Source: Rhodanobacteraceae bacterium (GTDB lineage Bacteria; Pseudomonadota; Gammaproteobacteria; Xanthomonadales; SZUA-5). Taken from it: a stretch of 23,776 nucleotides of DNA. A program made the translations under genes and the position numbers. How positions within the stretch are numbered: the first letter of the stretch is position 1; every line of letters starts with the position of its first letter. This document shows, piece by piece, positions 7,059 through 14,005 of this stretch. The notes beneath the pieces are model-generated. The model was not told the DNA's origin and ran no database searches. It saw only the letters and a list, made by a program, of their open reading frames with translations. The stretch is from assembly GCA_016717705.1 (NCBI GenBank), contig JADKFD010000046.1, positions 1-23,776 on the forward strand. The letters run 5' to 3'.

Positions 7059-7637
7059 ATGAGCGATTTTCCGGCTCAAACCGGCGGCCTCGACGGCCTC
7101 GCCGCGGGCTCGGCGATGCGTCCGGCAGAGCTGCTGACCGAGCTTTACCAGAGCCTGCGGCGCATGGCCCATCGACAACTTCGGGCGGAACGCGCCGGGC
7201 ATAGCCTGAACACCACGGCGCTGGTCCACGAGGCCTGGCTGAAGCTGGTGGCCAGCTATCCGGACATCCGCTTCACCGGGGAACGCGAGTTTCTCGCGCT
7301 GTCCGGGCATCTGATGCGGCGCGTGCTGACCGACCATGCGCGCAGCGTGAACCTGCTCAAGCGCGGTGGCGACCTGCTGCGGGTGACCACCCGCTCCGGC
7401 GGCCTCGACGCACGCGCGACGGAGGTGGACGCGGACGAACTGCTGGCGCTCGATCTCGCATTGACCCGCCTGCTGGAGATCGATCGGCGCCAGGTCGAGG
7501 TGGTGGAGCTGCGCTATTTCGCCGGCTTTTCGATCGAGGAAACCGCCGAACTGATGGAACTGTCGCCGGCCACGGTCAAGCGCGAGTGGGCGATGGCGCG
7601 CGCCTGGTTGCGCAGCGCCCTGCAGGAGCAGGCATGA
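7059..7637 (+). CDS. ECF-type RNA polymerase sigma factor linked to a Ser/Thr kinase
   Basis: This is a 192-residue sigma-70 family protein of the TIGR02999 kind, which typically precedes TPR Ser/Thr kinases in Xanthomonadales. Region 2 includes SLRRMAHRQLRAERAGHSLNTTALVHEAWLKLV, then REFLALSGHLMRRVLTDHARS. Region 4 includes VEVVELRYFAGFSIEETAELMELSPATVKREWAMARAWLR, a clear helix-turn-helix. The ATG at 7059 has a weak GATGAG-type site directly before it and starts the homologous part; upstream in-frame codons do not resemble the family. Its stop overlaps the kinase start as ATGA, so the two are translationally coupled. The kinase probably controls its activity, and the flanking secreted cassettes are candidate targets (inference). 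Confidence 0.92.
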   Translation: MSDFPAQTGGLDGLAAGSAMRPAELLTELYQSLRRMAHRQLRAERAGHSLNTTALVHEAWLKLVASYPDIRFTGEREFLALSGHLMRRVLTDHARSVNLLKRGGDLLRVTTRSGGLDARATEVDADELLALDLALTRLLEIDRRQVEVVELRYFAGFSIEETAELMELSPATVKREWAMARAWLRSALQEQA

Positions 7638-10105
7638 GCCCGGAGCAGTGGACGCGCGCCAAGGCACTGTTCGGCACGCTGGTCGAGCGCGATCCGACCG
7701 AGTGGCCCGAGGTGCTGTCGAGCGAAATCGACACGGACGTAGCTGCCGAGGTCAGGCGATTGCTTGCCGCACACCTTACGGGTGCCGAATTCCTGGATAA
7801 ATCCCCGGCCGCGGCCGCCGTGGCGACCGACCCATTGCTCGGCCAGACCCTGGGGCCATTTCGAGTCCTGTCGCTGCTCGGCGAGGGCGGTGGCGGGCGC
7901 GTCTACCTGGCCGAGCGCAATGACGTCGGCGGCAAGGCCGCGGTCAAGATCCTGCCCGGTCGATTCGCCGATCGGCAGGCGCGGCGACGCTTCCAGGCCG
8001 AGCAATCGATACTCGCGCGCCTCGACCATCCGAACATCGCCCGCCTGTTGCAGGTGGGCGTGACCGACGACGGTACGCCGTGGCTGGCAATGGAATACGT
8101 GGAGGGGCGGCCCTTCGCCGAGGCAATGGCGGCGCTGCCCGTGCCGGAGCGCCTGCGCATGATCATCAAGCTGCTGGATGCGGTGGACTACGCGCACCGG
8201 CAGCTGATCGTCCACCGCGACATCAAGCCCGGCAACATCCTGGTCGACCCGCGCGGCGAGCCGCGCCTGCTCGACTTCGGCATCGCCAAGCGCCTCGACG
8301 ACGCGTTCACCACCAACATCGATTTCCAGGCGCGCACACCGGCCTATTCGGCGCCGGAACAGGTGCTCGGGCAACCGATCAGCGCCGCCACCGACGTCTA
8401 CACGATGGGCGTCCTGCTCTACGAAATCCTGAGCGGACAGCACCCTTGGCTGGGCGCCGGCAAGAAGATCGACGATGCGATCCTCGCAGGCAATCCGCCG
8501 TTGCCGTCGAGTTGGCTCAAGGGCGCCGAGCAGCGACGCCTGCAGGGCGACCTCGACGCCATCGTGCTGCAGGCCATGCACCGCGATCCGGCGCGTCGCT
8601 ACCCGGGCGCGGCGGCGATGGCCGACGATCTGCGCCGCTACCTCGAGCACCGCCCGGTGCGGGCGCAGCAACAGACCTGGCACTACCGTGCGCGGCGTTT
8701 CGTGGTTCGCAACCGGCGGCTGGTCGCGGCTGGCGTGGCGCTGGTCGCGCTGCTGTCGCTGGCGCTGGTGCGCGAGCACCGCCTGCGCCAGGAGGCCGCG
8801 CTGGAAGCCGAGAAGGCCAACGAAGTCGCCGACTTCATGATCGGCGTGTTCGCCGCGGGCGACGCCCAGGGCACCGGGTTCACGCTGACCAAGGACTCCA
8901 CGGTCATGGACCTCCTGGCGCGCGGCGCCGCCCGGCTGGAGTCGCTGCAATCGGCGCCGCTGGTGCGCGCCGACCTGGCGCAGAAAATCGGCGAGGTCTA
9001 CTGGGGCCACTCGGAATACGGCCGCGCCGAGGATCTGTTCAAGCTGGCCCTGGGCCTGCGCCAAGCGCATCTGGGTGCGAGCAACGAGACCGCCGAAAGC
9101 CATCTGATGCTCGGGCGCGTCTATGAGCGGACCGGCCGTTATGCCGAGATGATCGAGGAAATGCAGACCTCCTACGATCTGCGGCTGACGGCTTTGGGTG
9201 CCGACGATCCGGCGACGATCCAGAGTCTGCACCGCGTCGGCGCGGCCTGGTATCAGCTGCAACAACTCGATCGTGCAGTCGTCATCGCCCGGCAAGCGAT
9301 CCAATCCTGGCGCAGCCACTTACCGGCGCACAACCTGGATCTCGCCAACTCGCTGACCATCTACGCGCTCAGCCAATTGCGCATGGGCAACTTCGAAGAT
9401 GCCCTTGGCAGCATCGAGGAAGCCATGCACCTGCGCGCTGAGGTCTTGCCCGACGATCACAACCTGATCGCCGAAGGATTCACCAACCGCTCCCGCTCCC
9501 TGTTCGCGCTGGGTCGGGTGGACGAGGCCATTGCCGACGTCCGCCATTCGCTGGCGATCAATGGAAGCAACTACACGAGCGATCACTGGGATCTGGTCCT
9601 GCTGGACGAGAAGCTGGCACGCTATCTGGTCGCCGCAGGTGGCCTCACCGAGGCCGAGACTGTGGCCGACCAAGCCACGGCGATGGCCGCGCGGCTGCAT
9701 CAACGCAAGGCGAATCCGGAGTTGGTGAATGTCGCAAATCACGCGAAGGTCGTCGTCCTGCGCGGACAGGGCCATTACCAGCCGGCGCTGGCGCTGGCGC
9801 GCGAGGTGCTGAAATCGCGTGAGCAGAGCCTGCCGCCGCTGCATTCCGATTTGATCGCCACGCGCAGCGTCACCGCTCTGCTGCTGCGTGAGACGGGAGC
9901 TGGCACAGAGGCGGACGCCGTTCTGGCCCAGGCGCTCGACAGCTGGCGCCAGCGGCCATACGGCTATACCGCGGAGCTGGACGAAGCGATGGATCAAGCC
10001 GCCCGCGCCGGTCACTGTGATTGGCTCAATACCCCGTGGCCGAGCCCCATGTCCGCGCGCATGGGTAACGCTCTGCAGCGCGACCGCCGGATCTGTGCGC
10101 CGTGA
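7634..10105 (+). CDS. Transmembrane Ser/Thr protein kinase with C-terminal TPR sensor region
   Basis: From the ATG at 7634 (GCAGGAG upstream) the protein has 823 residues. An acidic N-terminal helix region (1-70) precedes a kinase domain at about 75-335. That domain has the Gly loop GEGGGGRV (83-90), catalytic Lys105 in KAAVKIL, HRDIKPGN (194-201), DFG (214-216) and the APE motif (240-242). All catalytic residues are intact. A single transmembrane helix at about 363-379 leads into a long helical-repeat region with TPR-like repeats to the C-terminus, expected in the periplasm. It overlaps the sigma gene by four bases. It most likely phosphorylates the sigma factor or a regulator in response to a periplasmic interaction. 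The last part of the repeat region is not recognisably structured. Confidence 0.94.
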   Translation: MSPEQWTRAKALFGTLVERDPTEWPEVLSSEIDTDVAAEVRRLLAAHLTGAEFLDKSPAAAAVATDPLLGQTLGPFRVLSLLGEGGGGRVYLAERNDVGGKAAVKILPGRFADRQARRRFQAEQSILARLDHPNIARLLQVGVTDDGTPWLAMEYVEGRPFAEAMAALPVPERLRMIIKLLDAVDYAHRQLIVHRDIKPGNILVDPRGEPRLLDFGIAKRLDDAFTTNIDFQARTPAYSAPEQVLGQPISAATDVYTMGVLLYEILSGQHPWLGAGKKIDDAILAGNPPLPSSWLKGAEQRRLQGDLDAIVLQAMHRDPARRYPGAAAMADDLRRYLEHRPVRAQQQTWHYRARRFVVRNRRLVAAGVALVALLSLALVREHRLRQEAALEAEKANEVADFMIGVFAAGDAQGTGFTLTKDSTVMDLLARGAARLESLQSAPLVRADLAQKIGEVYWGHSEYGRAEDLFKLALGLRQAHLGASNETAESHLMLGRVYERTGRYAEMIEEMQTSYDLRLTALGADDPATIQSLHRVGAAWYQLQQLDRAVVIARQAIQSWRSHLPAHNLDLANSLTIYALSQLRMGNFEDALGSIEEAMHLRAEVLPDDHNLIAEGFTNRSRSLFALGRVDEAIADVRHSLAINGSNYTSDHWDLVLLDEKLARYLVAAGGLTEAETVADQATAMAARLHQRKANPELVNVANHAKVVVLRGQGHYQPALALAREVLKSREQSLPPLHSDLIATRSVTALLLRETGAGTEADAVLAQALDSWRQRPYGYTAELDEAMDQAARAGHCDWLNTPWPSPMSARMGNALQRDRRICAP

Positions 10106-10139
10106 GCCTTTGCCGCGCGGGGATTGGGTACTCGAATAC

Positions 10140-10160
10140 CTAGCAGCCTGTCGGACTTTC
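10140..10160 (+). repeat. Left terminal inverted repeat of the first MITE
   Basis: A 21-bp sequence starting CTAGCAGCC and ending GGACTTTC, perfectly complementary to 10389-10409. It begins 34 bases after the kinase stop codon. Confidence 0.85.
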
Positions 10161-10388
10161 CTCGTGAGTGCGCCGGACGGCCTTTTGGCGCATGGCTTCG
10201 ATGGAGAATTGGAGTCATTTTGCATTTTTCACTCCGACAATAGCTGTGCAATGCGCCAAGGCCGTCCGGTCCTGGGATTGCGCGTCTGGACGGCGTCTGC
10301 TGCGTTGCGACGCTTGCCAATGGAAGAGCCATTGGCTGCGCGCCGCGCCTTGCATCCATCCGTCCAGCCGCACAACGCATCTCACCCT

Positions 10389-10409
10389 GAAAGTCCGACA
10401 GGCTGCTAG
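10389..10409 (-). repeat. Right terminal inverted repeat of the first MITE
   Basis: Perfect inverse of 10140-10160. Its last four bases are CTAG, and CTA at 10406-10408 is the TAG stop codon of the minus-strand collagen-like gene. Confidence 0.85.
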
Positions 10410-11953
10410 TTGACGCGTTTGACGATGATCTGTGCGATCACCATTTCGGCTTCGTTTCCCGATGCCGCGGCCACTTCCCAGGCTTTCAGGGCGATGCAGG
10501 TGTTGGCGGTCAGATGTCGCACCGTGGCCCCATAGATCGGGTAGAAGCTCTGTTCATCGGTGGCCAGGCTCAAGTCGGAATAAGCGAAGTTGACGGTGGA
10601 TGTGTTGTTCTCCAGATCGGTCAGGTTGCAGCTGCTGCTGGTCGTGAAGAAGGTGGAGAGGCGCCCGATGTCCGGGGTGGCGTCGGTCGCGCGCCAGGTG
10701 ACGGAGTAGCTCAGCTCATAGTCGGCTGTGGTCAGGACGCGGAAGTAGCTGAAGGCGCCGGTGTCGACGATCTGCAGATCCGGGCTGGTGTCGTAGACAC
10801 CTGAGTTTGGCCACGCCAGGCGGCCGTCAGCGACTGCGAAGTTGCGGGTGTCGCCGTAGTCGTTGTCGAACGCGTAAGCCAGACCGAACTCGGGCCCCTT
10901 CGGGCCGGCGGGACCGGCCAATCCGGTCGGACCCGCGAGTCCGGTCGGTCCGGTCGGACCGGGAGTGCCGACTCCGTTCGGTCCGAGCGGGCCGATCGGG
11001 CCTGCCGAGCCGGTGGCGCCTGTTGGTCCGGTCGCACCGGTCGCACCGGTCGGGCCGGCCGGGCCGGCCGCACCGGTGGCACCGGTCGGGCCGATCGGTC
11101 CGGCCGGGCCGGCGGCGCCAGCCGGGCCGATGTCGCCCTGCGCTCCGCTTGGTCCGGTGGCGCCGCTGGCGCCGGTCAGTCCGGTCGGTCCGATGGGACC
11201 GGCCGGGCCGGCCGGACCGGTCATGCCGACTGGCCCCTGCGGCCCCGCCGGACCGGTAGCGCCGCTGGCGCCCGCCGGACCGGCCACGCCTTGCGGTCCC
11301 ACCGGCCCGGTCGCGCCGGGCGCTCCGGCGGGTCCGCTGGCCCCTTGCGCGCCGGTCGGGCCGGCTGCGCCCGCCGGGCCCTGCGGACCGACCGGCGCGA
11401 CGACGCACACCACGCTGCCATCGGCAGCGATGCTGCGCAGGGCCTGGTCGGCGGCACAGCCGCCGGCCACCCGACGCTGGATCTCGCTGCTGTCGACATC
11501 GATCGCACGCACGCCAGCGTCGGCGATGGCGCTGGAATCGATGCTGCCGGGCGACACCGAGATCGCCTCGACGGCGATGCCGGCCACCTGCGCCTGCGGT
11601 GTCGGCGCGATCCGCGTCGGCGGCGACAGCAGGGTGTAAGCGCCGCTGGCGCTGCCCGGCCGCACTCCGATCTGCAACTGGAAATCGCCAGCCGTGATGG
11701 CCGCGCCAAAATCGAGATCAACCGTGAACACGCCGTCGACCACGGCGACGTCCTCGCGCAGCACTGGCACGCCGACGGCGGCGCCGGCCTGGGTCTGCAG
11801 CACGAACTGCAGGTCGTAGCTGCCGTTGGCCGGCTGACCGGCGTCGGCGAGGTGACCCTGGTAAGTGAAGGCATTGGCGAGCGCCAACGCCTGACCGGAC
11901 AGCAGCAGCAAAAACGCCGCCAGCAGGACATTCCGTGCATACATGCAGTTCAT
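10406..11953 (-). CDS. Secreted collagen-like (Gly-X-Y) protein with long rod, cassette 2
   Basis: From the ATG at 11953, which has an AGGAG seven bases upstream, this is 515 residues. It contains a signal peptide (1-26), the same beta N-domain as cassette 1 (FTYQGHLADAG, NGSYDLQFVLQ, TRIAPTPQAQVAG), a linker to residue 188, a collagen rod at 189-355, and a 160-residue C-terminal head. The rod has 55 Gly-X-Y triplets with one short interruption (GPN-GV-GTP) after triplet 46. The first 185 residues align with the cassette 1 protein without an obvious gap, so the two are paralogues differing mainly in rod length. The stop codon lies inside the end of the adjacent MITE. The open frame extends upstream to 12076, but that part overlaps the preceding gene and lacks a site. 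Fibre formation is inferred. Confidence 0.9.
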   Translation of the reverse strand: MNCMYARNVLLAAFLLLLSGQALALANAFTYQGHLADAGQPANGSYDLQFVLQTQAGAAVGVPVLREDVAVVDGVFTVDLDFGAAITAGDFQLQIGVRPGSASGAYTLLSPPTRIAPTPQAQVAGIAVEAISVSPGSIDSSAIADAGVRAIDVDSSEIQRRVAGGCAADQALRSIAADGSVVCVVAPVGPQGPAGAAGPTGAQGASGPAGAPGATGPVGPQGVAGPAGASGATGPAGPQGPVGMTGPAGPAGPIGPTGLTGASGATGPSGAQGDIGPAGAAGPAGPIGPTGATGAAGPAGPTGATGATGPTGATGSAGPIGPLGPNGVGTPGPTGPTGLAGPTGLAGPAGPKGPEFGLAYAFDNDYGDTRNFAVADGRLAWPNSGVYDTSPDLQIVDTGAFSYFRVLTTADYELSYSVTWRATDATPDIGRLSTFFTTSSSCNLTDLENNTSTVNFAYSDLSLATDEQSFYPIYGATVRHLTANTCIALKAWEVAAASGNEAEMVIAQIIVKRVN

Positions 11954-11978
11954 CGGTGGACTCCTGCGAAAGGGCCGA

Positions 11979-12308
11979 TCAGTTGTCGAAGCCATTGGCA
12001 AACAGTGCATCGGGGCGTGACGGCAGCGCACCATGGAAGCCGCCGCTGAGCCGATAGACCGCGCCGGTCGCCGCAATCGGGTCGACCGTTGGCTGCGCCA
12101 GGGTCCCGGTCAACACACAGGCGCCGCCGCTGGCACGTGCGCCGCCGGCGGCGATCACTTGGCGGGTCAGCGCATACGGGCCGCCAGTGGGCGGCGGCAG
12201 CGCCTGGGCCAGCGCGACCGCGGATGCCAGCGTGCCAACCAGGCCGAACGCCAGGGCCCACGCGATCCGGCGTGGCTCAGGCAGATGGGGGCAAAGCGCG
12301 ATTTTCAT
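11979..12308 (-). CDS. Small secreted protein with 'GTxxQ' beta domain and C-terminal LFANGFDN tail, cassette 2
   Basis: This 109-residue paralogue of the 6367-6663 product has a signal peptide (RIAWALAFGLVGTLASAVALAQA, about 14-36). The domain motifs are GGPYALTRQVIAAGGARASGG, VLTGTLAQPTVDP and YRLSGGFHG, and the tail is DALFANGFDN. The ATG at 12308 was chosen because it is preceded by an AGGA site and gives a proper signal peptide; an ATG at 12338 is possible. The collagen-like gene starts 25 bases after its stop. The sequence around the stop and spacer (AACTGATCGGCCCT) is identical in both cassettes. The function is unknown; the shared tail may be a sorting or processing signal. Confidence 0.8.
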   Translation of the reverse strand: MKIALCPHLPEPRRIAWALAFGLVGTLASAVALAQALPPPTGGPYALTRQVIAAGGARASGGACVLTGTLAQPTVDPIAATGAVYRLSGGFHGALPSRPDALFANGFDN

Positions 12309-12498
12309 GGGCGAGTCCTGGACTTGCTGTGGATCCATCATGGTCAAGCGGGATCTGAAGCAAAACTGGCTCACGTACGGAGTGCAGGGCCCCTCGGCGT
12401 TCAGGGGTCTCCGAGCTGCGCGGAGCGAATTGATTCGGGCATCTGCGTCGTTGTCGACAGCAACGCCGGTCTGGCGCTGCTGGTGATGGCTGGCTGGC

Positions 12499-12885
12499 GT
12501 GCTGGTGGTGGGTGGGGCGACCCGGATTGCCGGGAGCTTCGGCATTCCGCCCTATCTGATCGGGGCCACACCGGTGGTCTTGGGCACTTCGATGCCTGAA
12601 TTGGCGACCACCCTGGTCGCCGTCTTCCGCGGGCACGACGACGTCGGCGTCGGCACGCTGCTGGGGAGCAATGTGTTCAATGCGCTGTTTGAGGTCGGCG
12701 TAGCCGCGACGATAACGCCGATCGTCATCAGCGGAGCCGCGTTGTGGATCGCCTTGGCAGCGGGCGTCGTCGTGGTCGCCTGCGTCTGGCCTGGGCGTCA
12801 GCAAGTGCTCGGTCGCGCTCGCGGCGTGGCGCTGATCCTGCTCTCCGCGCTGACCACGGCGCTGCTCACTGTGTTCGCCGGCTGA
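12499..12885 (+). pseudogene. C-terminal half of a Na+/Ca2+ exchanger (YrbG/CaCA family), copy 2
   Basis: The 128-residue frame from a GTG at 12499 carries the alpha-2 repeat (VVLGTSMPELATTLVAVFRG, VGTLLGSNVFNALF) and two further hydrophobic helices. It is a close paralogue of the fragment at 4460-4785. It retains more of the region before the signature (VVGGATRIAGSFGIPPYLIGATP). Just upstream, another frame reads NAGLALLVMAGW, which fits the preceding helix of the family. The homology therefore continues to about 12460 across a frameshift near 12495. The first alpha repeat is absent. It is divergent from the cassette 2 genes and lies 165 bases from the second MITE. A functional half-size exchanger is conceivable but less likely than decay. 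Confidence 0.75.
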
Positions 12886-13050
12886 GCGGCGCGGTAAGCA
12901 GCGACCGGCCTTTCCAGCGCTGTCGGTTCAAGGTGCCCGCAGCTCGACCTGGCGTGTCGCTGAGCTACGGGCAATCGGTTCGCCGGCCCCACCTAGACAC
13001 GAGTCGTTGCGGGCACCCCAGGCGCATCCAGCCGATAGCGATCACACCTG

Positions 13051-13214
13051 CTAGTGTAGTGCGGCGTAAGTAACTGACTTTTATTTCCGATGCATTTTGG
13101 CCCGAGGCTAGGCGAGAGGAGGAGCCATAGCTCTTCTATGGCGACGACGAACAACGACGCATCGGGTCAAAAGGCGCGGAAATAATGGCAGTTCCTTATG
13201 CCGCACTACACTAG
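13051..13214. mobile_element. Second MITE-like element, 164 bp, imperfect 37-38-bp terminal inverted repeats
   Basis: The ends at 13051-13088 and 13178-13214 are inverted copies, starting CTAGTGTAGTGCGGC on both sides with a few mismatches and one indel further in. Inside, TTTTGGCCCGA (13095-13105) pairs with TCGGGTCAAAA (13162-13172). The centre holds a perfect CCATAG/CTATGG hairpin (13125-13141). The element can fold almost end to end. There is no credible open frame. The terminal repeats differ from those of the 10140-10409 element, but both begin and end with CTAG. The right end supplies the stop codon of the adjacent minus-strand membrane protein gene. Confidence 0.75.
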
Positions 13215-14005
13215 AGCATGAGCAGGCGCGAGAAAAGGCGCGTAAAGCCGCCGAGCAAGCGGTGCCGGATTCTCCAGCGGCGTGATCGATTCGACGCTTT
13301 CGCACGAAACGCGGGGTAGCCAACATGGCCGAGCCAATAGAGCAGCAAACCCAGGATCAGCAGGCCCGGCAGAAACAACCAGCGCTGCAGCACCTCGGGG
13401 AACACCTGCGGCTGGCCCAGGAACAGCGAGTTGGCGGCGATGAAGTACGCAACGGTCATGCGCCACAGATGGCGTGCCAGGCGCATCGCGCCGCTGACGC
13501 CGCGCCGCAGGATCAGCCGCAAGTCTCCCACGGCCGCCAGGCTGCCAATGATGATGAACAATACAAAGGCAGCGGCCGGCTGGCCGTCGAGCTTGCCCGT
13601 CGGGTTTTGCGCCGCCAGGTTCATCAAGCAGGCGCTGGCTGCCACCACGGTCGATGAGGTCAGCAGCAGGCCGCAGTCGAAGGCGCCGATCCGGCCCGGC
13701 TTGCGTTTGACAGCGGACCAGCTGCTGAGCACCAGGTAAAAAGTCAGCACGCCGGCGATGACCGAGGCTCTTTCGGGGGTGGGCAGAAACGGCGCCACCG
13801 TGGCGCCGATGGCGGACATGATCAGCATGGCGACAACAAAGATGTTGCCGGCCAGTCGGTGCAGGCGCGAGCCCTTGCGCAAGCCAAGGGCGGCTGCGCC
13901 AGCCAGCAGACCCAGCGTGCCGGCGCCGATGTGCAGGTAGAGCACCACTGCGGCGGCGACATGCACCAGCGCATGACTGTCCGCTGGAACTTGCAGGACG
14001 CTCAT
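13211..14005 (-). CDS. Multi-pass membrane protein resembling DUF2306
   Basis: This 264-residue protein has about seven hydrophobic helices and several conserved-looking histidines: H25 in LYLHIGAG, H49 in RLHRLAGN, H179 in ARHLWRM, and H227 in WLGHVGY. The LHIGAGTLGLLAG...HRLAGNIF pattern resembles DUF2306-type inner-membrane proteins, whose function is not established. The assignment is tentative. Its ATG overlaps the esterase stop (ATGA, 14002-14005), so it is the second gene of a coupled pair. The stop TAG comes from the CTAG end of the MITE at 13051-13214, leaving the C-terminus (RLFSRLLML) apparently intact. Confidence 0.75.
   Translation of the reverse strand: MSVLQVPADSHALVHVAAAVVLYLHIGAGTLGLLAGAAALGLRKGSRLHRLAGNIFVVAMLIMSAIGATVAPFLPTPERASVIAGVLTFYLVLSSWSAVKRKPGRIGAFDCGLLLTSSTVVAASACLMNLAAQNPTGKLDGQPAAAFVLFIIIGSLAAVGDLRLILRRGVSGAMRLARHLWRMTVAYFIAANSLFLGQPQVFPEVLQRWLFLPGLLILGLLLYWLGHVGYPAFRAKASNRSRRWRIRHRLLGGFTRLFSRLLML

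Larger units (their letters stand above)
10140..10409. mobile_element. MITE-like element with 21-bp perfect terminal inverted repeats and internal hairpin arms
   Basis: The 270-base element is bounded by perfect 21-bp inverted repeats starting CTAGCAGCCTGT (10140-10160 and 10389-10409). The similarity continues imperfectly for about 12 more bases (GTGAG-TGCG). Inside are two arms. The first pairs 10173-10193 with 10251-10269 and contains a small GGAGT/ACTCC hairpin. The second pairs GCCAATGG (10316-10323) with CCATTGGC (10329-10336) around a five-base loop, with outer pairing CTGGACGG (10286-10293) with CCGTCCAG (10360-10367). No open frame in it is credible. CTAG at both ends fits a 4-bp target duplication such as that of IS5-group elements. 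The right end supplies the stop codon of the collagen-like gene. Confidence 0.75.

Noticed and set aside
7514..9319. Minus-strand open frame of 601 codons opposite the kinase gene
   Set aside because: It is the antisense shadow of a high-GC coding sequence: composition is Arg/Gln/His/Ala-rich, there is no family resemblance, and the plus-strand kinase motifs are unambiguous.
9320..10225. Minus-strand open frame of 301 codons opposite the kinase C-terminus
   Set aside because: Same shadow effect; it also runs into the MITE and has no recognisable domain.
10827..11639. Other-frame open frames across the collagen region, Arg/Pro-rich on both strands
   Set aside because: Gly-X-Y coding repeats give long repetitive open frames in every frame. 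Only the frame with signal peptide and conserved ends is real.
12390..12440. Short hairpins (CCCCT/AGGGG and CTCCG/CGGAG) between cassette 2 and the exchanger fragment
   Set aside because: Five-base stems without a U-run are expected by chance at this GC content.
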